Part shown: piece after piece, positions 43,927 to 52,751 of the stretch
Layout of the letters: each line of letters opens with the position of its first letter
Numbering within the stretch: the first letter of the stretch is position 1
Assembly: GCA_037576215.1 (NCBI GenBank)
Contig: JBANDB010000003.1
Location: forward strand, 1,984,001-2,048,000
DNA: 64,000 nucleotides
Direction of reading: 5' to 3'
Origin: Armillaria gallica
Lineage: Eukaryota > Basidiomycota > Agaricomycetes > Agaricales > Physalacriaceae
Made by a program: the position numbers and the translations under genes
Notes under the pieces: generated by a model
The model's database searches: none
What the model was told of the DNA's origin: nothing
The model's input: the letters and a program-made list of their open reading frames with translations, nothing else

Positions 43927-44640
43927 TCACTGGTAACCCGGGATAAGCTCGCCCTTTCTGAGGTGGAGACGGGAGTCCGTCCAACCCGCCGCTGTCAAAT
44001 ACACGCCCCACGCGGCATGGATGACTTCCCACAGACCATCATCATCAACGCCCAATGCCACGGTATTCTTCCACAGCCCATGGACCGTCGACAGCCCACC
44101 AAGAAGCTTGTGCTGCGTGAAATCCTTTGCGAGGGACTCTGCGACGACGAGAAGCTGGGAGTGGATCTCTTCGGCGGTTTTCGGAGAAGAGGAGAGATGG
44201 ACGGTGGTGGGGAAGGGATTGGAAGGGAGGGAGCCAGGCGGGAGAAGAGACGCGAGGAGGAGGTCCTGGCGGTGAGTGTACATGTACTGGCTGAGGAGCG
44301 CGTACGACTGGGGATCGGGCAGGCAGAGCGGGTGGACGGGGATCTCCGAGGCTGATGGTGAAGTCTGGATAGTGCTGGGGAGACGCGGGCAGTGCACGGC
44401 GAGGACGTCGTGGTGTGCGGGGTGGAGGGTGACTTTGGTGGAGTTGGGGGCAAAGACGCCGAGGAAGTAGGAGGGGCCCTCTGCGGGTGCGTTGGCAGGG
44501 AGAGACACCGGGAACCGCGTGGGGATGGGAGTGTCTTTTGGTGGGGCGCAAGGCGCGAGGAGGGAGAGCGTGTAGAAGAGCCGCACTCCAAAGTCGCGGA
44601 CGAGGTTGTCCCGTGCGAAGAGGGCGTCCCTCCCCTGGAA
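43927..44640 (-). pseudogene. Clp1-like gene, 5'-truncated
   Basis: The minus frame reads RDALFARDNLVRDFGVRLFY, then PSYFLGVFAPNSTKVTLHPA, YALLSQYMYTHRQDLLLASL, KLLGGLSTVHGLWKNTVALG and an end RLHLRKGELIPGYQ. This pattern fits the basidiomycete Clp1 (clampless1) family, whose founder in Coprinopsis cinerea is needed for clamp-cell formation in A-mating-type-controlled development. The frame is intact from 44636 to the stop (about 236 codons) but the N-terminal part is lost. Homology ends abruptly at 44640, where the flank shared with 25989 begins, so a duplication boundary cut the gene. The 3' flank (43800-43926) is shared with 3170, 48260 and 62570. Family assignment is from motif recollection. 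Confidence 0.7.
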
Positions 44641-45581
44641 TTACTTCTGGAGCAGGATGATGGGACTTGGATCCTTAACCAGGGAAAGATCGACACTGAA
44701 AAGGGCACGGAAGAAGAAATTGTGGGCCGGAAAAGTTGGTACGCAACATCTCGCTCTCCCGTCGATGGTTGATCTTCTCGTGGTCCAAGATACTATATCC
44801 CATGGATTCGATTTGAACCAAGGACGTCGCGGTCGCTTCCCTTTTGTCCACGTTGTGAGTGTGTCAGCAACGTCGCCGTTGATGAGATGGCGTAGGGTAA
44901 CAACTAGCACCCCATTCGCATTAGCTGAAGATCGTCCCCAAGTCGAAATTGAACACACCAAGGACCTTTGAAATCCGTCCAGCAGTGGCGCTCGAAGATA
45001 TTTCGGCGGGTCAGGTGTGTCAAAATTCCCCCTCATTTTGCCTCCGGTTTGCCTTCCATTGCTGTCTATCAGTGTTCGTGTCCTCGACCTAGATGCAGTT
45101 GTATGTCCAGCCGCCTCTCATCGCATGAAGTCGGGCAAGGCAGACAAAGCCGATGCTCGACAGCAGCATGCTATTTCTCGGGACGCAATGTGCAATAGTA
45201 GTCGGCTACTTGGTTGTAACACAATTCCAGGGACTCCTTCGTGTGTCATGGTGAGCACAGATGCCGAGACGGGAGATAGTTTTAGACAAGTCGGACTGAC
45301 CACGTGGTCATATCCACTTTGATTCCCGACCGTGACCTGGTCCGCTTTCTAGGTCCCTTTTTCAGTGAACGTACTACCAACACCAACACCAACAGCACTT
45401 CTGCTGTTACGGATTTTATCAATACATGGCTTAATTTCGCACTTTCGGGCCTTTCCAGAGCTTGCCCAATTCATGGTGAATACAAACATCAGCGATTCTA
45501 CGGACAGCGATTCAATCAAAACGATCTAATAAAGATTGGAGCCCAGCTTCCCAGAAGTGACGGTCCACATCAGTCCTGATA

Positions 45582-46665
45582 TCAAAGACGCGTATTCTCG
45601 TGCCCTCCCGCCACGATTGGCGTCTGAAAGCTAAGTCGAGGCAGAGCCTTGATAAGGTCCTCATACGTCGCTCCCACTCCCAACACACCAGACCTCAGAG
45701 TATTGATGAGCAAGTTCGTGAAGACACCGCCCCACACTTTCGTGCCCTTTACCCGTTGCCCTTTTGCAACCTCGTTTCCCCTGCACGCTGCTATAATTAC
45801 ATGGGACTCCATATCTGCGACCCAGTCCTCTGCGAACATGGATCGATCACCAGGAAGACCTCTGAAGGCTTCTCCGGCGGTGAGGAGTATATCCTTGAGC
45901 GAGGCATGCTCCAGCGGGGGAACAGTCCGGACTCCTGGACTCAATGTTCGAGTGACACTTCCTGCGTGACAGCAGCCAGGATGAACGTGATTCGGTTTCC
46001 TTTCACGTAGGAAATTTGCTTGAGGATAGCATTGAGCTCACAGTCGGTGATATCGGGGATGATCGCGCCACTACTATCGAGGGTGTCACGATCTATCGGA
46101 CAAAGCGCCTCGACGAATTTCGACGGGCATTCATCATCTTCGTGCTCGCCGAAATCAGGATCATCGCCATCGTCTGACAACAGATAGCGGGAGCCGTGAC
46201 CAGCGAAAAAAATGATGATAGGGTCGCCGTATTCGATGTTGGGGTTGGTGGTGAGACTGAGAAGGAGGGATATAATGTTGGCACGGGATGGGATGGAGGA
46301 AACGTCGGTGGATGTGTCACCATAGCGTGCTGGACCCAAAAGCCTTTGGATTCGCTCCCTAGGCACGAGGAGGTCGTCGACAAGGTATTCCTCCATTATC
46401 AATGCGTCTGCGACACAGCCGCGCAATGGGTACGATAAATACCCGTCGATCCCCATGAGAACGGCCCAAATTCGATCGGGACCAAGGCACGGCTGTGGCT
46501 GCATTGCTGCTCATCAACAATTGAGGTCGATGGAAGTAAACGTCTACCTACCTCCGACATTGAAGAATTGTCCGTGCCGTGCTCTTTTGCCAGCTGCACG
46601 TCAAGCTGTTGGGGGGGCGGCCGATTTGTCGCAGAGCTGATGATATCAGCCTCTAAGCAGAGCAT
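45582..46665 (-). pseudogene. caspase-like gene frameshifted at the catalytic Cys
   Basis: Exon 1 (46552-46665, 38 codons, MLCLEADIISS start) and a 53-nt phase-0 intron (46499-46551, gtaggt...gcaatgcag) are intact, as is the first part of exon 2: RIWAVLMGIDGY and FAGHGS. At about 45977 one base is missing relative to paralogues (ggctgctgtcac for ggactgctgtcac), so the frame is lost exactly at the Asp-Cys-Cys motif. The rest reads in another frame (SPGVRTVPPLEHASL through AGGHENTRL). The Trp codon four residues before the end is TGA. A sequencing error could mimic the first lesion, but the second is independent. Confidence 0.85.
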
Positions 46666-46796
46666 AGCGGTATAAGTCCAGACTCCAGAGATATGTGTAA
46701 ATACGTGTGTTCGAATGTTATACGCACACTTGGTTTCGCATACACTCCAGAAAGAAGGTGGAACTGTATTAATGGCTAAGGGCGGCTAGAAGATGC

Positions 46797-46802
46797 TTTA
46801 TA
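46797..46802 (-). promoter_or_regulatory. TATA-like element of the 45582-46665 gene
   Basis: The minus strand reads TATAAA about 130 nt before the exon 1 ATG, in a context (ctataaagcatc) conserved in four caspase promoters of the window. The region also serves as the empty site for the MITE at 6613-7014. Confidence 0.45.
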
Positions 46803-46907
46803 GTCGCGGTGTGGATGAGATAAATATAGCGAACCGCATAGACCTTGCGTGAACAGCTAATACCATGCTCACGAAAAGGATTCCAGCTCAGGGTATGATG
46901 CTGAAAC

Positions 46908-47185
46908 CTTTCTATCATCCCGATTTGTAGGAGCCATCACAGAGGTAGGGCGCTAATAAACCGTTCCCATCACCCCGACTTGTAGGAGCCCTCATCATCA
47001 CAGAGGTAGGGTATTAAACCCTTTCTATCATCCCGATTTGTAGGAGCCATCATCCATCACAGAGGTAGGGCGCTAATAAACCGTTCCCATCACCCCGATT
47101 TGTAGGAGCCCTCATCCATCACAGAGGTAGGGTATTAAACCCTTTCTATCATCCCGATTTGTAGGAGCCACGATCCATCACAGAA
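46908..47185. repeat. minisatellite, five copies of about 58 bp in two alternating types
   Basis: The core tgtaggagcc occurs at 46926, 46981, 47039, 47101 and 47160 (spacing 55, 58, 62, 59). Two unit types alternate. One has ctttctatcatcccgattt followed by gcgctaataaa, the other has ccgttcccatcaccccga followed by gtattaaacc. The higher-order period is therefore about 116-120 bp. It lies upstream of the 45582 caspase locus. Confidence 0.9.
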
Positions 47186-47562
47186 AAAATAAGTGATCAT
47201 GACGTCTCGAGGTGAGTTCGTAGCTCTTTGACGCATTTGCCAGCAGCATCTCTCTTTCGACAACCACTACAAATGTACTTTTACTTATCCCGTACCGCGC
47301 CTAAAAAGTGGTAGTCGTTATCGTTGTCGTGATATGGCAGCAGGCTCAACGAGGGTTTCTACCAATGCCTACAATATGGAAGGATTTCCTGCGGACTCTC
47401 AGACCGGTCAGGGGTCAACGTTTCAATAACAACGTCATTTCCCGGAATCCTCATTGTTTCCGGAAGCGCTGTAATCACTTGTAATCAAAATCGGCTAACG
47501 TGTAGTCCCTAGGAATTTTTTTAGTCGTCTTCACCGTTCCTGGTGTCGTATCACATCTCTTG

Positions 47563-47854
47563 TAGTGTTGGACGGGCAGTGACCCAAAGTGGAAAGTCGC
47601 ATTAAGGCCCTCACCGACTAGTCAATAAGTCATTTTCTGCCCCGACTTTCAGGGCGTGACCAAGTATTACGACACCGAGGCCCTCTTTGAACCTCGTAAC
47701 GTGAGGTATGACGACGCGAGACTGGACTCGGAGTCTCGGACCGGGCCTTCGAGGTCACGCTGAGGGGTGGGAAGAAGTCAGGGCAAAAAATGCCTTTGGT
47801 TGACTAGAAACTTGCCTGTAACTTTGCGACTAGTCGCTGACCGGCACATCACTG
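47563..47854. mobile_element. hAT-like MITE (292 bp) with 8-bp target duplication
   Basis: The ends are TAGTGTTGGACGGGCAGTGAC and an imperfect inverted match (cagtgatgtgccggtcagcg on the other strand). A second inner inverted match surrounds ctagtcaa. The 8-bp repeat ATCTCTTG flanks it (47555-47562, 47855-47862). The paralogous sequence at about 61815-61860 (ggtgtcgtatccttttcatc then tcttgccgtatcgctt) lacks the insert and has a single ATCTCTTG. There is no coding capacity. Confidence 0.85.
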
Positions 47855-47862
47855 ATCTCTTG

Positions 47863-50631
47863 CCATATCGCTTTTCAGCCGGTAAACTTGATTCTGCTAT
47901 TATTGACTTTCTGTTTCCTTACTGACCACTACTTTTGCAGTCCGCTCCACTTGAAGTAGGGTACATAGTGTGTTAAATGTGCCTGGGCAGCGGGCGATAG
48001 ACAACAAAGATAGAGGCGGGGAGTTGATACGAGCTTTGACGGGACAATACGATGGAGCCAACAGTGCCAGCAGACTCGAATGCGCGATGAAAGCCGATGC
48101 GACCGCTGCCCAGTGGCATCCTCATGATCGGGTATGCAATTTTTATATCGGGGAGTATGTGGGTGACGACATCGCCAGCGCAGCTCAAACACATCCCCAT
48201 TTGTGACAACCGGGAACTCAGCAGTAAGGTCAATTATTGTTCCCAGATCCCATATTCTTGTATCATAAGTAGTGATAAGTAAACGTGGTGTACAGCATGT
48301 GCAACGAGAATGAAAAAGTTAAACAAACACAACGGAAAATGTCGGCGACGTAAAGACATAGAATTACTTCGCCATTTTTGAGATGGAGACGGCCATGCCG
48401 TCGCCAAATAAACGCGCTCGACCCATCGCCCATTGTCACAGCGTTCTTCCACACGGTCATGCAGGATAGTAATGGGCATCAGGAGATTGCACAGAAAGAA
48501 TATCGATGACATTGGGGGTGCAGGCAGCAGCTGTTGGAGTCTACCGGCACCGCAATCCTAGTCTGTCGATCAGATCGCCGATTGATTCTGCGGAAGTAAA
48601 ATGATCATGCCCACGAGAGCCCGATCAGGCAAAACCGGACTACGCTCGAGCTAACTTGAGGAAACGGAGCTAGGCATCTTGAACTACGGTCCCTCGATGC
48701 CATGGGAAAGGTCCCACAAAAGCGAATCGCACCATCCCGGCAGTGTTGTTGAGTCGTACAATTACAGCGCGCTGAACAACGCGTGTTGGGATGGCGATGC
48801 CGGAGATCTATGAATTGAGCGGTAGCGAGGATTGGCGAGTTCCAAAGTATGTTGGTCCATCGACGTGTGCAGTAGTGCTCGATGGAATGAGATAGGTCCC
48901 ACAGCCGGGAAGGAAAACACCGACTGTCGAGCTCAGTGTTTTGGCTCGACAAAGAAGAGGCGCTCAGTGGATCCACGAGTGTACTAGTGGTGTCATGGAA
49001 GGGAAATAAGTCCGACCAAGCGGTGGAGAATGAGTGTGCAAGGCCCCGTGCACGTTGGTCTATGTGAGAGCCTTGATCATAGCATCGAGAGGTGTATTCC
49101 CACCAGATAGCCTTCCCATCTAGCTGCATGTCGATGAAGGACGACTCGCGGAAACTATCTCTGTCGCACAAAGTAGCAGGAGCCTGTGAATGGTAGCGCG
49201 TTACACGATGATACACCCTGATCTCATAAGATAGCCGGGAATGTAGCTTTGGGGAGTGAGCGGGGCATTAAATTGGGCGTATCGTGGAAGGGGAGTACAT
49301 CCATTTGAGGTGATGAATGCCGTGTTGTGCATGGGGAGCGTTGACAGGGTGGCGCTTCCTTGGTGAGATCTGAGAAGACAAGTCTAAGAAATTGATAAGG
49401 GTTTCGGCAAAGGGAGGATAAAAAGTATACGCACCCTATAATATATATTTGTTTCATCCTTGGCCGTGCCCTGCTCGTTCGAGGTGCTGCAGCTATATCG
49501 GTTGCAGAGACTACTGTCGGCGCTATGAAGAGCGCATCCTCTGGTTGTTGGACGGGGCGGCGCCTTCAGAAGTAAGATGGGGGGACTCGTATCCTGAACT
49601 AGGTAAGGATCGGCGCGAAAAAGGTACGGCAGAAGCAAATTATGGCCCACGGGCTGGAGAAGTTGGTATACAAAGCCCTGATCCCCCGTAGATGGTTGAC
49701 CCTTTTGTGGTCCAAGACACTCTATCCCTGGATCATTCCCGTCGATGCCAGGTCGGAGAAAGTGGATCTGGCCTCATGGAAAATTGCGTGTGGTGGATTC
49801 GAATTAGGCCAACGACGTCGCGGTCACTTCCCTTTCGCTCATGTTGTGCGTATGTCGGCATAGGCTATCGCGTCGCTATTGAAGGGATGGGCATAGGCTA
49901 ACTACTAGCAACCCATTCCCGTTAGCTGAAGATTATCTACAAGTCGAAGCATGAACACACCAAGGGACCCTTGAACTCGGTGACATTCGAAGATATTTTG
50001 GCGGGTGAGGTGCGCCAAAATTCCCGTCCTTTTGCCTCTAATTTTTCTTCCATCCTCGTCTCTCATTGCTTGGTGCCTCGAACTCAGATGCAATGGTATA
50101 TCCAGTCGCCCTCTCATCACATAAAGTCGGGCAAGGCAGACAAAGCTGATGCTCAACAGTGACAAGCTATGCCTCGGGACGCAATGTCCAATATCAGAGC
50201 TACTTGGTCGTAACGCAAATCCGGGGACTCCTTCGTGTGTCAGAGAATGACTGGAGGGCATAGATGCAGAGACAGGTGATAGTTTTGAACAAGTCGCACG
50301 GACCACGTGGCAATATCCTCTTTGAACCCCGACCGTGACCTGGTGCGCGGTTGAAGTTGCCTCGCACACTCTAAGCTACGGTGAAAGGGATTGTATACAG
50401 GGAGGCTTGATATCAGGTGAGAGCTAGCATTCAAGCTCATCAAAGGCGGTAATAAATTGTGACGTATCTCATGAACTGCTCTAGGTCCTTTTTTCAGTGA
50501 ACGTACCACTAGCACTTTTGCTGTTACGCATTTTATATCAACACCTGACATTGGCGATTCTACGGACATCGATTCAATCAAAACTATCTAATAAAGTTCG
50601 AAGCCTAGCTTCACAGAAATGACGACCCACA
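47863..50631. repeat. segmental duplication, copy B flank with Clp1-like remnant
   Basis: This flank of the 50632 caspase matches copy A (3140-5385) closely. At the far end, 48361-48475 on the minus strand reads WKNAVTMGDG and RLHLKNGEVI, which line up with WKNTVALG and RLHLRKGELI of the Clp1-like gene at 43927. Between 48600 and 49220 a 203-codon minus frame is open (IDMQLDGKAIWWEYTSRCYD and following). It is conserved only in part in copy A, where it stops earlier. I do not recognise it. Confidence 0.6.
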
Positions 50632-51734
50632 TCAGTCCTGATACCAAAGTCGCGTATCCCGGTGTCCTCCTGCTACGACTGGTGTCTGATAAGGGAGTTG
50701 GGGTAGAGCCTTGATGAGGTCCACATACGTTGCTCCCCCTCCCAACACACCAGACCTCAGAGTCTTGACAAGCAAACTCGTGAAGACACCGCCCCACACC
50801 TCCGCGCCCTTCTTCTTTACCCGCTTCGCTTTCGCAACCTCGTCTCCCGTACAAGCTGCTAGGATTACATGGGAATCCATGTCTGGGACCCAGTCTTCAG
50901 CGAAGATGGATCGATAACCAGGGAGATCTCTGAGGGCGTCTTCGGCAGCGAGGAGCATATCCTTGAGCGAGGCACGCTCCAGCGGAGGAACAGTCCGCAC
51001 TCCTGGACTCAGTGTTCGTGTGACACTACCTGCGTGACAGCAGTCCAGGATGACCGTGACTCGATTTCCTTTGGCGTGGGAAATTTGTGCGAGGATAGCG
51101 TTGAGCTCACGGTCGGTGATATCGGGGATGAGCGCGCCACTACTGCCAATGATGTTACGATCCATGGGGCAAAGCGCCTCGACGAAATGTTGAGAGCGTT
51201 CATCATCGAGCTCCTCATCGAAATCAGGATCATCGTCAACGTCTGACCACGGATAGCGGGAGCCGTGTCCAGCGAAATATATAATAATAGGGTCGTCGTG
51301 TTCGATATTGGGGTTCTCGGTAAGACTGTGGAGGAGGGATATGATGTTGGCACGGGATGGGACGGAGGAAACGTCGGTGGATGTGTCGCTATAGCGTGCT
51401 GGACCCAAGAGTCTTTGGATTCGCTCCCTAGGCACGAGGAGGTCGTCGACAAGGTATTCCTCCATTATCAATGCGTCTGCGACACAGCCGCGCAATGGGT
51501 ACGATGAATACCCGTCAATCCCTACGAGAACGGCCCAAATTCGATCGGGGCTAAGGCACAGCTGTGGCTGCATTGCTTCTCATCAACAATTGAGGTCGAT
51601 GGAAGTAAACGTCTACCTACGTCCAATATTGAAGGATTGACCATGTCGTGTTCCTTTGCCGGTTGCGCGTCGAGCTCCTGGGGGGCTGGGTGAGTTGTCG
51701 GAGAGCTGATGATATCCATTTCTAAGCAGAGCAT
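50632..51734 (-). CDS. caspase-like protease, intact two-exon gene
   Basis: This is the cleanest member of the family. Exon 1 (51621-51734) encodes 38 residues (MLCLEMDIISSP...). A 53-nt intron (51568-51620, donor gtaggt, branch-like ttgatg, acceptor CAG) is phase 0. Exon 2 (50632-51567) encodes the caspase domain: RIWAVLVGIDGY, FAGHGS (His about 139), an acidic loop, DCCHAGS (Cys about 215), WGGVFTSLL, and the end LWYQD. Total 349 aa. The predicted activity is a cytosolic cysteine protease of metacaspase type; most such enzymes cleave after Arg/Lys, but the substrate cannot be read here. No long N-terminal prodomain or partner domain is present. A TATA-like box lies about 80 bp upstream. Confidence 0.88.
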
Positions 51735-51812
51735 AATGGTGTAGATACGCGTGTGCAAATCTTATGCGCACACTTTAGAAAGAAGGTAATAGCTCAAGAC
51801 GGTTAGTACATG

Positions 51813-51818
51813 CTTTAT
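51813..51818 (-). promoter_or_regulatory. TATA-like element of the 50632-51734 gene
   Basis: TATAAA in the context ctataaagca lies about 80 nt upstream of the ATG at 51734, and is conserved with three paralogues. Only 45 bp further upstream the 83-bp minisatellite begins. Confidence 0.45.
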
Positions 51819-51864
51819 AGCGGTGTGAATGAGATAAATATAATATGTCTATCGTTCCAGTCTC

Positions 51865-52172
51865 CCCATTTGGGAGGATAGCGCTTTAATCAAATTTGCT
51901 CACACAGTCGTTGCAGATTTCGCGGTGATGGCTTTCATTCCCGTATTCCCATTTGGGAGGATAGCGCTTTAATCAAGTTTGCTCACACAGCCGTTGCAGA
52001 TTTCGCGGTGATGGCTTCTGTTCCCGTATTCCCATTTGGGAGGATAGCGCTTTAATCAAATTTGCTCACACAGTCGTTGCAGATTTCGCGGTGATGGCTT
52101 TCATTCCCGTATTCCCATTTGGGAGGATAGCGCTTTAATCAAGTTTGCTCACACAGTCGTTGCAGATTTCGC
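51865..52172. repeat. 83-bp minisatellite, 3.7 copies
   Basis: Units starting cccatttgggaggatagcg begin at 51865, 51948, 52031 and 52114, an exact 83-bp period. Copies differ at only a few positions. The right end cuts into the caspase remnant at 52173, replacing its C-terminal part, and the left end abuts the promoter of the 50632 gene. Confidence 0.95.
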
Positions 52173-52751
52173 CGTCTATATCCTCGAGCGTGACATGCTC
52201 CAGCGGGGAAACGGTCCGCACTTCTAGACTTGACGTTCGAGTGACACTGCCTGCGTGACAGCAGTCTAGGATGAACGTGATTCGGTGTCCTTTCGTCCGG
52301 GAAATTTGTGAGAATAGTATTGAGCTCGCGGTCAGTAATATCCGGGATGGGCACACCATTATTGTCGAGGTTGTTACGATCCATGGGACAAATCGCCTCG
52401 ACAAATTTCGGACAGCATTCATCATCGTCGAGCCCCTCATCATAATCAGGATCATCGTCATTGTCTGATAACGCATAGCGGGAGCCGTGTCCAGCGAAAT
52501 ATATAATGATAGGGTCGCCGTGTTCGATGTTAGGGTTCGTGGTGAGACTGAGAAGGAGGGATATAATGTTTACACGGGATGGAATGGACGAAATGTCGGT
52601 GGATGTGTCACTATTGTGTGCTGGACCCAGAAGCCTTTGGATTCGCTCCCTAGGAACGAGAAGGTCTTCGACAAGGTACTGCTCCATTGTCAATGCGTCT
52701 GCGGCACAACCGTGTAGTGAAAATGATGAATACTTGTCGATCCCCAAGAGA
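52139..52751 (-). pseudogene. caspase-like gene, 3' part of LINE-disrupted copy
   Basis: The frame begins inside the domain (LLGIDKYSSF), continues through FAGHGS, CPMDRNNL and DITDRELNTIL, then shifts: 2 nt are missing before the ISRTKGHR segment, and FILDCCHAGS follows in another frame. After HVTLED the caspase sequence ends where the 83-bp minisatellite starts, so the p10 half is gone. Its 5' part is at 56038-56255, beyond the LINE. Confidence 0.88.

Larger units (their letters stand above)
44641..46870. repeat. segmental duplication, copy C of the caspase block
   Basis: The block matches 25989-27390 (copy D), and more distantly copies A and B. It contains the frameshifted caspase at 45582-46665 with its promoter region, and its left edge truncates the Clp1-like gene. 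The flank 44641-45580 has competing short frames on both strands and no named product. Confidence 0.7.

Noticed and set aside
43995..44708. 237-codon minus ORF overlapping the Clp1-like frame
   Set aside because: It is an alternative frame rich in Ser/Pro/Arg; the overlapping frame from 44636 has the Clp1-like motifs.
46908..47185. Repeat array that might be taken for a CRISPR
   Set aside because: The genome is clearly eukaryotic, the units are tandem with internal variation, there are no unique spacers of constant length and no cas genes.
48605..49216. 203-codon minus ORF in copy B flank
   Set aside because: Only about the first 110 codons stay open in copy A, with a stop after HYRTR. No domain is recognised, so it is mentioned only within the flank.
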